DNA from: Halichondria panicea | Taxonomy: Eukaryota > Porifera > Demospongiae > Suberitida > Halichondriidae | Direction of reading: 5' to 3' | NCBI RefSeq assembly: GCF_963675165.1 | Contig: NC_087379.1 | Span: 4,915,442-4,979,441 of the forward strand | Length of the DNA: 64,000 nucleotides | Shown: positions 34,238-46,120 of the stretch, one piece after another | How positions within the stretch are numbered: position 1 is the first letter of the stretch | Layout: every line of letters begins with the position of its first letter | Program-made: the position numbers and the translations under genes | The notes under the pieces: generated by a model | The model's input: only the letters and a program-made list of their open reading frames with translations | Told to the model about the DNA's origin: nothing | Databases searched by the model: none

Positions 34238-34289
34238 AGTACATAGGGTCACCAAAATAATGAAATGACTTGCTACGTAACACTGTATC

Positions 34290-34342
34290 TAGCCTCGAAT
34301 CCAGGCCGATTAAAATACATATACGACCTGGTTTCGAAGCTA
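34290..34342. mobile_element. 53-bp TAGCC foldback MITE, spacer copy
   Basis: Same insertion as 28,249-28,301, so it was present before these two spacers separated. Confidence 0.62.
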
Positions 34343-34609
34343 CACGTACATCCAGCAAAATAAGGATAATGACGCCCTCGACCCCTCATCCTGTTTTAAC
34401 AGGAAGTGGATCAGTGTGCCGAGAACTATTGTGACCATTCATCAGTTGTGTTAATTCAATTGCAATTTCACACTTCCATGCTGCTTTGACAAATTTATAG
34501 GTAGATTTACTGCTGTGACGCGAATAAACCATTCCCGTCAATATCTTTTAGGCCAATTAGGAGATTAGTATACCACTTTGGTTTGTACGTTACGGTTACT
34601 TGGAAGTGG

Positions 34610-34840
34610 AGGTGTAGTGAGAGGAAGGTACGGTAGTAGGACGAGAGGTGCATGGGTCTAGTGGTTGGATGTGGTGTTGTCGTGGCAACTGTAGTTTGCC
34701 AGGTGATGGATGGGGGAGTAGATGGACGTGGTGTTGTCGTGGCTACTGTAGTTGATATAGTTGATATAGTTGATATAGTTGATATATATTGGGTGAGTGA
34801 GTGTATGGTCAGACTGCATGTCATATGTACTCAATCCTGA
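34610..34840 (-). pseudogene. Decayed Thr/Pro-linker piece (spacer copy 4)
   Basis: Minus-strand reading gives TTVATTTPRPSTPPSI followed by a short ISTIST microsatellite-derived run. No CUB follows. Confidence 0.55.
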
Positions 34841-35525
34841 ATCCCTTACACAGAGGTCCACGAGTTGGTGTCTCGTATTAATCGTATTGTTTCTGACAAA
34901 TATAATATAAAACACAGTCATAGTTACTGTGTTAAGCTCTTATCTAGGTGAAGAGGAATTCTAGACAGGCTAGACAAATTAGCTAACAGGCTCCTAGCTA
35001 TAGGCAAAAAAATAGCGGTTACAGCATAGTTGTTACAGTCAAATTGACTTCACAGTGTAAACTTAACCAAATTCTTAGATCGAGAAACAAAAACATCAAC
35101 TGACAGGCAAAGTGAAGTGAGGCAAAAAGGTGAATACATGCATGGAACGGAGCCCCAGAGGCTCACACAACAACAAATTAAATGGAGATGGAGCATTACA
35201 ATGAGAATTGTTAAAAGAAAAGAGTATGATATCAACATCATCACATCAAATTAATTATGGTTTAATTATACTTTGTCTACATAATTTATTAATACACGTG
35301 CATTGAGCAAATGAACATTATTATACTGTCTATAAAGCCCAGCCACACACATTGAACAACAAAACATGCTGTCTGGTTATGTTGGTGATTTAGTTTTTAG
35401 CCAATGTAATAATGAACACGCTATGATTCACAGCAAAATATATGGCTTTCAGTGATTAGAATAAAGTGATGATCAAAATATATTATGTGAAATAATTATG
35501 ATTTATATAAATGTTGGTTTATCAC

Positions 35526-38500
35526 TTAAATTTTTTGTGATTGTGCATAGAATCCTCTGAACGATCCTGGGGAAGACACCCGCAGAGTCACGGTCATGAT
35601 ATTTCCTGTCCCTTTGACTGTGTACTCGCCACACTTCTCCCCACACATCTTCTCAATCAATGGAGAATTTGAACCAGTTCCAAATCCATCGTGCACCGAA
35701 ACAGAATTAGACGAACATTGCCTACTGCTGGGAATATCGAAATAATTGAACACGACTTGGAATGGTCCAACACCGAAAATTATCCAATTGCATTCAGGCT
35801 TTGTAGTGCCAAGGAAAGGCCCAAAGGGCAGATTAGTAGGTCCGAAACTTTGACCTATCTGGAAGAATCCACCACAACCGAACGTTCCTTGAGGGTTGGA
35901 TGGTAAAACAGGGCAATTCGGAGTGGGTGGTGGTAGCGTAGTGGGGGCGAGGGTGGTTGGAGGTGTGGTGGGTCTAGTAGTTGGCCTGGTGGTGGGCAGG
36001 GGAGTGGTTGGATCTGGTGATGTCGTGGCTACTGTAGTTGGCCTGGTGATGGGCGAGGGAGTGGTTGGACAGACTATCGTGTACTCAATCCTGAATCCCG
36101 TACGTTTTGGTCCATGATATGGTCCAGCAAAGAAGTATAGTCTGGTATTGCCAGTTGTAGTGATGGGAAAAGGTCTACCAAGGTCACAAATGGTGCGAGT
36201 CAAGCGGCCGTTATTATTGTAGATCTTCAAATAATCTTTGGGACAGTTTTGAGTTGTTTTTCCAGCTATTCCAAAGATTGAATGGAATGTGAGGCGAACA
36301 TTGCAACCTGGAGAAGGCACTTGGATGTTCCATTCACAGTCAAAATTGAAAGGGTAAGTCGCAGGCCAAGAAGGAGTTTGTAAGCTTCCAAAATCATCTG
36401 TTAAACTTCCACCGCATAAGGAAGGAGGAGATGTGGTAGGACGGGTGGTGGGTCTAGTAGTTGCCCTGGTGGTGGGTAGGGGAGTAGTTGTATCTGGTGA
36501 TGTCGTGGCTACTGTAGTTGGCCTGGTGGTAGGTAGGGGAGTAGTTGTATCTGGTGATGTCGTGGCTACTGTAGTTGGCCTGGTGGTAGGTAGGGGAGTG
36601 GTTGGATCTGGTGATGTCGTGGCTACTGTAGTTGGCCTGGTGGTAGGCGGGGGAGTGGTTGGACAGACTATCATGTACTCAATCCTGAATCCCGTACGTT
36701 TTGGTCCATGATATGGTCCAGCAAAGAAGTATAGTCTGGTATTGCCAGTTGTAGTGATCGGAAAAGGTCTACCAAGGTCACAAATGGTGCGAGTCAAGCG
36801 GCCATTATTATTGTAGATCTTTAAATAATCTTTGGAACAGTTTTCAGTTGTTTTTCCAGCTATTCCAAAGATTGAATCGAATGTGAGGCGAACATTGCAT
36901 CCTGGAGAAGGCACTTGGATGTTCCATTCACAGTCAAAATTGAAAGGGTAAGTCGCAGGCCAAGAAGGAGTTTGTAAGCTTCCAAAATCACCTGTTAAAC
37001 TTCCACCGCATAGGGAAGGAGGAGATGTGGTAGGACGAGTGGTGGGGGATGTAGTAGGACGGGGGGTAGGGCGTGTAGTAGGACGGGGGGTGGGACGTGT
37101 AGTAGGACGGGGGGTGGGGTGTGTAGTAGGACGGGAGGTGGGGCGTGTAGTAGGACGTGGTGTAGTTATAGTGGGAGGGGGTGTCACAGGACATGATGAC
37201 GGCAATTGTGGTGCAATTGGCAATGAAGGGTTAGCTGCAATAGAAAAAAATCAGGTAATTTATTGCTATACAGCTACGCTCTGCTAAAGCTGTTGATGAT
37301 ATGGAACTTTACAGGCACAAAGCAACTTACATAGTCTAGGTCCACAGCTTTTGCCATCCGATTGTACGTACTGACCAAATGGACACTGACATCTGTAAGA
37401 GCCACCCATGTTGACACATTTGTATTCACACCCTCCATTCTGGTAGGCACATTCGTTTATATCTGAATACAAGTGTGGAAGTCAAATTAATGATAATGTG
37501 GTCTTCGTTGAATAGCACACTAACTGAAGATCATTTGTAAAACATATTTACACGTACCGTAGCAGGTTGTCGCAGCTTTTGAAAAATAGTAACCTTTTTT
37601 ACAACTGCACTCAAATGAACCCTGAGTATTTCTACAGTTGTCACATCTGGCACTTTGACATTCATCCTCATCTGTGCACATAGAAAAATAATTACCACAC
37701 GTTTTAATATTACGTTAAAATTGATTGTAGAAGTCTAGTTTCTAAGCAAATCCTAACTCTTACCTATACAGGTGATTTTAATTTGAAGTCCAGTGCTTCC
37801 CCCAGAACTGTCAGTTCGATAAAAGACGGTAATAGTGTTGGTACTTGCAAAGAATCTTGTTCGACTGTATCGATTTCCGCAGATCCTTCCATCGCTGAGA
37901 CCACCATATCTAATAACATCCTGATTGTCCAAGCTCGAACCAAAATAGAGTTGAGCATAATCTTTACTACAACCAGAGCTGGAAAAAAAAAACATATCAG
38001 CTCAGCTAGTACATAGTTTTCATAAATTATTCGATTTTCAATACCTTGATTCTAAGTTCATTAACGGAAATTCGATTTGAGGAAGGAAACCACTGGGACA
38101 TTGAAACACAAAGGCACACGCTTGATTTGGGAGGTGAGATGGGTACCCAGGGGATCGTACTGTTCTCATCTCACCACCACTCAGAACCTCCACTGTTCCA
38201 CAGCGGCTGAGGCTGGGGTTCACAGGAGGTAAGGCCGGTGGAACAACAGTGTTCGGAGGAGAAAGTGGGCAAGCTGGAAAATGACAATACAAAAATAAGC
38301 TATAAGTCACTGTAATCTGTCCTGAATGACTTACGGCAGTTGTAGAGCTTGTTTGCCTTTAATATGTCCAGAGGACTCAGTTCCTCAGCCTCTCCAATTG
38401 GGATGTTAGGTTGGTTGGTTTGTATGGTTTCACTTCGTCCGTCTCTTGAGAATGCTCTGCTAGAGTAGTGCATGATACTGGCATAGTCATAGCCTAGTCC

Positions 38501-39521
38501 AAGGGTGTTTCCATAGCTTATTCCAAACGCTCCAGTGATGCCAGGAAAAACATTATTTTGCAGGATAGTCACATATTCATCCCTGTCACTACGACTATGT
38601 TCATGGTAGAATCCAATTGCATGGCCAAGCTCGTGGACTGCAGTAGAAAATCGGACACAGTTGGGACCAAGAAACAATGGTTGAGGTCGTATTCTTGTCC
38701 GTCCTAGGTAAGATCGACAGCTGCAAGTAGAGTGAGCTTTGTGATTTTAATGATTCATGCACGGGATAATACAATAGGAAATATTTATATGGCATGCACT
38801 TACTCTCCAGGTGAACTGGTCACTATTCGAATGGAGTAGGTATCAGAGCCTCTAGGGCGAAAACGAATGCAAGTGTTCTCTTCCCAATGACGCATTGCTT
38901 GCAGTATGATCCTCCTCTCCTGAGCTGCATGCACATTTCGAAAACAGATAAACAAATGCTCAAAGTATATTTATACTCACCATCAAACTCGGGTGCTATC
39001 TCGTAAGGGATAATCCCACCAGGCCATAGGTTTGACACGGCATTTCTTTTGTTCCGGTACTGTTCACTGTTTTCTTGCTCCATTGAAGAGTCTTCGAACA
39101 TCATGTCTTCAATTTCTTCGGTGTTCTCTACAGTAAAACATACATGACAAACAAATTTGACAATACTATTTATGGGGCCAAATATAAGAGAGCCAGGAAT
39201 ACCTGATTCATAATTCAGAAGCTCTATCCTGATTCTATAGCCTTGGTATCTATATAGTATCAGGTTCATGCAATGCCATGCACATGCAGTGGAAATCTAT
39301 GCTATTGCCTCACCATAATGTTTTTCGATGACATGCTCCCCATTGGCATTGTATGAAAATCCAAAGACTCCTTTAGCTTGACTTCGAGGTTGGTTGAGGC
39401 TATGCAGCTCAGTAGGGGCATCATCTGTGAGCTGGCTGCTGTGGTCACTAATGGTAGGTAAAGCATTTGCTGCAAGCAAGAGTGCAGCTGTGAATGCAGT
39501 GAAAACTGCAAGTTGTTCCAT
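35526..39521 (-). CDS. Unit 3: large secreted astacin with three CUB-type domains in one exon
   Basis: Nine exons: 39,314-39,521; 38,981-39,127; 38,804-38,924; 38,335-38,720; 38,045-38,273; 37,764-37,978; 37,558-37,671; 37,331-37,462; 35,526-37,234. They sum to 3261 bp, an exact frame of 1086 aa. Signal peptide MEQLAVFTAFTAALLLAANA; propeptide with RNKR cleavage site; astacin with HELGHAIGFYHEHSRSDRD and SIMHY; CUB; EGF starting DEDEC; calcium-binding EGF starting DINEC. The 1709-bp last exon encodes an 8-residue-repeat linker (TTRPTPRP type), CUB, 19-residue-repeat linker, a nearly identical CUB, a further linker and a divergent C-terminal CUB-type domain ending FYAQSQKI. The duplicated CUB and long linkers are peculiar to this unit. 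The propeptide aspartate-switch motif is less clear (IEDM). Confidence 0.92.
36061..37015 (-). repeat. Duplicated linker-CUB cassette inside the unit 3 terminal exon
   Basis: CUB copies at about 36,070-36,418 and 36,662-37,012 differ at only a few residues (for example TGDFGS versus TDDFGS, DSIFG versus HSIFG). The duplication stays in frame and adds one CUB plus linker. Confidence 0.88.
36445..36660 (-). repeat. 57-bp minisatellite encoding Thr/Pro linker
   Basis: About three and a half tandem copies of a 57-bp unit encode a 19-residue repeat of [14 protein letters not shown] type. Units 0 and 1 have about two to three copies, unit 2 fewer. Dense Thr with Pro suggests O-glycosylated, extended mucin-like stalks. 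Confidence 0.85.
37027..37170 (-). repeat. 24-bp minisatellite encoding TTRPTPRP repeats
   Basis: Five to six imperfect 24-bp units (plus strand core gtagtaggacggggggtggg) in the first linker of unit 3. The other units lack this repeat. Confidence 0.8.
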
Positions 39522-39607
39522 GGCAGGTTATGGCAGTTATTAGTAGAATTGCACAACTTTGTAAGTTTTCTTTTCTGATTTCTGAGAGTTATCACTGATT
39601 AGTGCAA

Positions 39608-39617
39608 GTTTTTATAG
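39608..39617 (-). promoter_or_regulatory. TATA box of unit 3
   Basis: ctataaaaac on the minus strand, about 88 bp before the ATG. Confidence 0.55.
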
Positions 39618-39639
39618 GGAGCAAGCTTCCGGAGTTAGA

Positions 39640-41249
39640 AGGGTTGTAAATATTACACCCCCCAGATTGGTGACCCCCCAGTATAGGAAGTGAAGAAAGT
39701 GTTTTAGGGCTTTGGGGGTGAAGCCATAGGCCTATAACAATTCGTGGATTGTAGGTGTCTTGCCAGAATATCTAGACCTATATTATAACTAGTCCAAACT
39801 CTACTACCCAGCATGAGACACTCGTTATATTGTGCATGCCCTTAAACCGCTAATCAAGCCATGGTCTGTTGGGTGCACGTTTTGAAGAGCCTATAGGTTG
39901 CAAGTAGTCTAGTACCACCGATTAAAAGTGGCAGGTTTGGAGCTATAATTATATTATACTATAGCTACACTGAAACGGATTTATTTACTGTGTTGAGGAG
40001 ATGGGGGAGCAGCTTCATTCACCTTTATAATATCCCCCTCTCAGGACCATGCATGGTTGATCTTTGTCTGGTGCCTTGATCAGCTTTTAGATGTACGAAT
40101 TGGCATTCGATAATAACAAGGCATCCACAATGCATGAAATCATCAACATTGACAGCCTGAAATGTTACTGTTTGATCTCTCTCACTTCCATGTATGAGAA
40201 AATGATCAGACCATGAAGTTGCATCTACATGTATGGTTGTGCCATTGATTGGGTTGCAATATAAATTATAAATGCACTAATAAGACGTTCTAAGATTATG
40301 TAAATTATAGCTGTTGACATAATTATCGGATTTATTTGGACAAATTAAATCACATGCATGGTCAACAAAAGTAGCACTACAATAAAATGAGTCATAATTT
40401 AGCTATTGCCCAATAAAGCAAACTTGTGCAATTGTTATTGTGGGAACACTATCACACTTCTTCAATGACCATTGAGAAGGCAATCAGGCATAACCTTATA
40501 CAGACATCAATAGACTCTCGTTTTACAAAGTCGTAACTGATGTCAGCACACACCTATACAGACCCACTGCTTGAATATGTCAACTTGTATTCAGTTGTGA
40601 CAAATACTTAACCTCCTACTTTGTTCTCGAATAAAACACAGTGCTATTGAGGTCACGTAGCATCACGTTGTGGGTAAGTTAAACCAATGTGTAGGTGGAC
40701 ACTACAGTACAAGTCCGTGTCTACAGTGACCATACTATAATTATTATAATTATACAGACACAAAAACATGGTCTGTATTTGTCTGGTTCACACTATGGTT
40801 CGGAGGAGTGCCTATGGTCCATTAAAAATAATAATTAATACTAAATCAACAGTGAAACATAACATGCATACTGTGTGTGCATGTTCATTTCGAGACACAT
40901 GCATACATGCATGCAGAACACCATGGATGCTACATACTCATATAAAGGCTCATACCCTGCCAGTAAAAATTGCATGGAGGCTAAAACATGCAGCACTGTA
41001 TTATAGCTTCAACTGGATTCTGACAAAATTTCCATATTAAAAGGATCATGTGAAACTAAAGTCCCAAATGGAACACATAATAATTATAATTATACCTAAC
41101 ATGCAGTCTGGTTATTGTTGGCACATTTAATTAGACAAGTATATGTACATGTAATTATACAGCAGTATAACGAATTCGAAAATGTTTCAATTCACAGTAA
41201 AAGATTATGGATTAAAATACAATGTGAAGATCAATTATTTTTAAATCAG
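39640..41249. other. Intergenic, no gene seen between unit 3 and unit 4
   Basis: AT-rich spacer without the MITE set or the decayed linker that mark the other spacers. The + strand frame at 40,768-41,040 has no domain, splice or codon support. Units 3 and 4 therefore separated before the spacer module spread. Confidence 0.6.
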
Positions 41250-44200
41250 TTAAATTTGTTTAAATTGTGCATAGAATCCTCTAAACGATCCTGGGGAAGA
41301 CACCCGTAAAGTCACGGTCAAGATACTTCCTGTCCCTGTGACTGTGTACTCGCCACACTTCTCCCCACACATCTTCTCAATCAATGGAGCACTAGTTCCA
41401 AATCCATCATACACCGAAACAGAATTGGACGAACATTGCTCACTGCTGGGAATATCGAAATAAGTGAACATGACTTTGAATGTTCCAGCACCGAAAATTA
41501 TCCAATTGCATTCAGGATTTATGGTGCCAGGGAGGATAGGGCCTAAGGGCAAATTAGTTGGTCCGAACATGTCATTAACGTTCATGAATCCACCACAAGC
41601 AAACTTTCCCGGAGGGTTGGATGGTAAAACAGGGCAATTCGGAGTGGGTGGTGGTAGCGTAGTGGGGGCGAGGGTGGTTGGAGGTGTAGTCGTGGTAGGA
41701 CGAGTGGTAGGTCTAATAGTTGGACCTGGTGTTACCGTGGCTACTGTAGTTGGCCTGGTGGTGGGCGGGGAAGTGGTTGGATCTGGTGATGTTGTGGCTA
41801 CTGTAGTTGGTAAGCATTGATATGATCCGTCAGAATCTGTACAGTGACCAGAACATCCACCGTTGTTGTCTGCACACTCATCGATATCTGCAGACAAACA
41901 AAAAGAGTGAACACAAAGCATGTACACGTACAAGATCTGAAAGCTTGTATAGTATATTTTGGTAATGTGCTTTGCTACAACTACGTAGGAAAAAACTAAA
42001 CACACCTTCGCAAGTAAGTCCATTATCTGCCAATTTGTATCCCTTGGAACAGTTGCATTCGTACGACCCTGGAACGTTTGTGCACAAATCTTGACAGCCT
42101 CCATTTCTTGTGAGGCACTCATTCACCTCATCACAAGACACCCTGTTAGATGAGAGGTCGTACCCCTTAGGGCATAAACATCTCGCCGTATCAACGTCAC
42201 CAGGGACAACCTCACAGGAATGCTCACAATTGGCAATCAAACAAGGGTCCACGGTATCATCTATGTGAGAAATAATTCTGTCATATAAATATATTATAGG
42301 TATAATGACTGTTCGACTAACAGCGTGTCTATGAAAACTAAACGCACCTTCACAAGTAAGTCCATTATCTGCCAATTTGTATCCCTTGGAACAGCTGCAT
42401 TCGTACGACCCTGGAACGTTTGTGCACAAATCTTGACAGCCTCCATTTCTTGTGAGGCACTCATTCATCTCATCACAAGACACCCTGTTAGATGAGAGGT
42501 CGTACCCCTTAGGGCATAAACATCTCGCCGTATCAACGTCACCAGGGACAACCTCACAGGAATGCTCACAATTGGCAATCAAACAAGGGTCAACGGTATC
42601 ATCAGCATCTACGTGAGAAACAAGTTATTTCATTATTTCTGCCATATAAATATTATAGGTATAACGACTGTTTGACTAAAAATTCTGTCAGTGTGTCTAT
42701 GAAAATCAAAAGCACCTTCACAAGCAAATCCATTATCTGCTAATTTGTACCCCTTGATACAGCTGCATTCGTACGACCCTGGAATATTTGTGCAGAAATG
42801 TTGACAGCCTCCATTTCTTGCGAGGCACTCGTTCTCCTCATCACAAGACACCCTGTCTGATGAGAGGTCGTACCCCTTAGGGCATAAACATCTGGCCGTA
42901 AGAACGTCACCAGGGACAACCACACAGGAATGCTCGCATTTAGTAATCAAACAAGGGTCCATGGTTCCATCAGCATCTGAGAAACAATTAATTTATATCA
43001 CGACTGTTTGGTTTAGAATCCTAGCACTAAAGGAACATGTAGAGGAATAAGCTAGCCTTGTGCAAATAATTATGCATACATGTACATACCTACAACACAT
43101 GTTTTCCCATCAGAGAGTAGCCTGTAGCCATCCTCACACACACAGTGGAAAGAGCCGCCTTTATTTATACACTTATGATCACAGCCCCCTTTGTCCAGGG
43201 CACATTCATTCACATCTACACGGAAGAGAAAAATAAATATAGGTATACATGTATGATTTTGTATCGACATACTTACCAAAACATTGCTTGTGGTCACTGG
43301 ATAAGAAGAATCCTTTAGGGCAGTGACATTCGTATGATCCAGGAAAGTTTGTACAGTTGTGAGAACAGTATGCACCATACGCACACTCATCGAAATCTTC
43401 AGACTCAAACGTTAAATTAAATCCTTTCAAGCCAGCCCTCTGATTTGAGCTATCAGTGTGGAATCGAATGTATGCAATATTGGTAGTCGTATAGGTGTTG
43501 ATAATTCGATCCGATGATTGACAATACTTTCCGATACCGTATCCATTTCGGTTAAAGTTCTCGTGAATATGTAAGTAGTCATTTACACAGCCTTGGCTGT
43601 AAAGGGTGAAAATGAATAATCATGAATCACTCTATGTCAATAGTACATAACATCAGCATGAGGGGATAAATACGTAAATGCTATACACCTATATACTAAC
43701 ATACATCAATTTATTATTCTTACTTGTAGTCCATATCCAGTTCTACTGTGAACCTTATTCGATACCCCTCTTCAACTCTGATTGTCCACTCGCAGTCAGT
43801 ATCGTGTGAGTAGACGCCATAGTCTGGTGAGCTGAAGGAGCCACTCGAGACACCATCGAAGACACTGCCACATGCAAACTCGTGAGGTGGAAGGGTTGGC
43901 TCGGACACTATCTCATCTGGCACAAAGGTCATTCTTGGGGGGTGGTCTTCAGTAGAATCTAAGATGGGAATAAGTAACATGATACATCATTTTAATCGGT
44001 CTATGCATGCAGAAACTTAACTATCATAGCACTAAAAGCATGCACATCTGCTGGCTGTGAAATGGCTTTTTAAACTGTCATTTTAAGATCCTTACTTGAG
44101 CATTTACAGAAGAGGTTGGCTCTAAGGATATCCAGAGAACTCAAAGTATGGGCTTCTCCAACTGGTATACTTGGATCAAGTGCAACTATCGTATCCAGAT

Positions 44201-45263
44201 GAGAACTGTGTGCAAAAGAGTTTTTATCGTAATGCATAATACTGTTGTAGTCGTATCCAACTCCAAGTAAATCCACTTCATCATGACTGAGTTTTGTGAA
44301 CTGTGAGAGTACACTCCTCCCCGGTTTAAGATTATTCTCGATTATATCAATGTACTCGTCTCTGTCAGGCCTGTTGTGTTCGTGGTAGAATCCGATAACA
44401 TGTCCAAGCTCATGCACTGCACTACTAAATGAGAAGCAAGACGGGCCAATCGAAACCCTCTGTTGATTGGATGTTCTGCCAACATATGATCCACACCTAT
44501 ACAATACAGATAGAAGTGATAAGCAACCAAATTCATTATAATTGCTGTATCACCATTCAAATACAATCATCTTGCTATTATCGCTGATTCACAGTTATAA
44601 CCAATATTGAATAGAGATGGTATACCATCAGTGCATCTACTATTGTCATTAATATCTCACCCTGGACCAGGATAGATGAAGATGTAATTATCTTCAGTTG
44701 TCCTATTCTCAAACCGTACGCAGGTGTGCTCCTCCCAATGTGCCAATGCCTCGGTTACGACACGCTGTTGTTTCTCTGCAATAGGTTGTGATTGTAAAAT
44801 ACAATTAAGGTATATTGGGATTATTCATGAATGTTCGCGACTATAAAAAATGTCCACACAATACTCACCAGAATAGAACTTATCTATAATGTAAGGAATG
44901 ACACAGTTGGGCCATTGCCAACTCTTGGGCTTGACAACGGCTCTCTTTTGTTTTCCCTGCGAGGACTCTTTGTAACTCAGCTTCTCATTCAATAGCTCTC
45001 GGTAGTTCTTTGTGAAGTAAGTTATATCTCCAACTTTTATTGTGAAATCTGTGCAGTGGACAGTAACATTTTTAGTGTGTGTGAAACTATACTCATCCCA
45101 ATTTCTTGAACTTACCAGTGTCTACAGTTGGGTCATAAACAATTGTCCTTTCTTCAGCCATTTCATTACTTTCTCTCACATCTTCAGTTTCAATTGGTAA
45201 GCACTCCACTACATATGTAGTTGTTAAAGCAAGCAGACACATTAGCAAAGTTTGATTCTTCAT
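41250..45263 (-). CDS. Unit 4: secreted astacin with CUB, many EGF modules and C-terminal CUB
   Basis: Eleven exons: 45,116-45,263; 44,869-45,048; 44,661-44,775; 44,096-44,496; 43,724-43,958; 43,277-43,596; 43,090-43,215; 42,716-42,976; 42,348-42,608; 42,006-42,260; 41,250-41,887. They sum to 2940 bp, an exact frame of 979 aa. Signal peptide [19 protein letters not shown]; propeptide with KVGDI (aspartate-switch-like) and KQKR cleavage site; astacin with [19 protein letters not shown] and SIMHY; CUB; then about eight EGF modules, six of them in three double-EGF exons. The last EGF (DIDEC) is cut after SYQC and runs directly into Thr/Pro linker, followed by one CUB-type domain. The second CUB half and the first EGF share one exon, unlike units 1-3 and 5. 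It lacks the middle CUB of units 1-3. Head-to-head with unit 5. Confidence 0.92.
42006..42976 (-). repeat. Triplicated double-EGF exon
   Basis: Exons 42,716-42,976, 42,348-42,608 and 42,006-42,260 each encode DPCLI...CEHSC...[11 protein letters not shown] then NECL.RNGGCQ...GYKLADNG. The last two are almost identical and their flanking introns also match, so that duplication is the more recent. All are phase 1-1, so copy number can change without breaking the frame. Confidence 0.88.
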
Positions 45264-46120
45264 TCTTCTTTTGCCTTTCTTTTTATGATGTTGAAAGCAA
45301 CAGTTCAGTTATACTGACTGCATGAGCTTGCAGCTATTATAATTATATAGATATCTAGTGGATGATACTGTACTGTACACTATAAATACCTTAGTCTAAC
45401 CAGAAATCCAAGAAATGCCATTAATTATTAAGTGTAATATTGTGTCAGCTCAAGCTCTAACTATGTAACTTGAGGAGTTGGTTTCCTAGGAGATGTGGTG
45501 AAAGATCACAAAACATTGCACTGTTAATTTTGTGTCCAGATAAACTTCCATTGTTCTCCATAGAAACCATAAAGTGGATGCTCAAAAAGGGCCAAGGACT
45601 AGATCTACATGTACATATGTAGTTATCGTAATTTCAATGGCAAAAATTACTTTTAATTTGCGCATCTTCTAGAGCCCCAAAATTGCGTTCATTCCGAGCT
45701 TGCTTCTTAACTTAAATTATGAATTATGGTGACGCTGTACGATATACAGGTAGTCTTACTCTAGGTACGTGGCGTGGTAATAAACAGCATGCAAGTCGGC
45801 CAATCAGTGGCACCATAGATTTAGTCTAGTCAAAGTGGGAGTGTGTCAAACAAAGTTTACCATACTCAGTTGCAACTGCCATGTACTGGATCTGACTGGC
45901 TGTCATTAGCACTGTGGCAGACCTGCATGCATGCCTCATGATGCCTCATGATGCCTGGGGACAGAGTAGAGTTGTTCTGACCCTTGGTGATTTCCGGCTA
46001 TGAAGCCATACCACCTCACTAATTGAGGGAGAACAATAGATCTAAAGAGGCAGCACTGTGTTCTATATACAGGACTCCAAGAGGTCTCCCTGACAGCACA
46101 GAGAACCTGGTGCATTGAGG
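45264..46120. promoter_or_regulatory. Shared intergenic region between divergent unit 4 and unit 5
   Basis: 857 bp separate the two start codons on opposite strands. A ctatata TATA-like motif at 46,063-46,069 lies about 55 bp before the unit 5 ATG. An atatataatt-like motif near 45,340-45,352 lies about 80 bp before the unit 4 ATG. Shared control is an inference from spacing only. No other gene is seen in it. Confidence 0.5.

Larger units (their letters stand above)
33600..35525. repeat. Spacer module between unit 2 and unit 3
   Basis: Closely similar to 27,834-29,427, with MITE, TAGCC hairpin and decayed linker. A gttgatata microsatellite of about four units lies at 34,752-34,788. No exon is seen. 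Confidence 0.7.

Noticed and set aside
40768-41040. 90-codon + strand frame between units 3 and 4
   Set aside because: Low-complexity AT-rich context, no known domain, no flanking exon signals.
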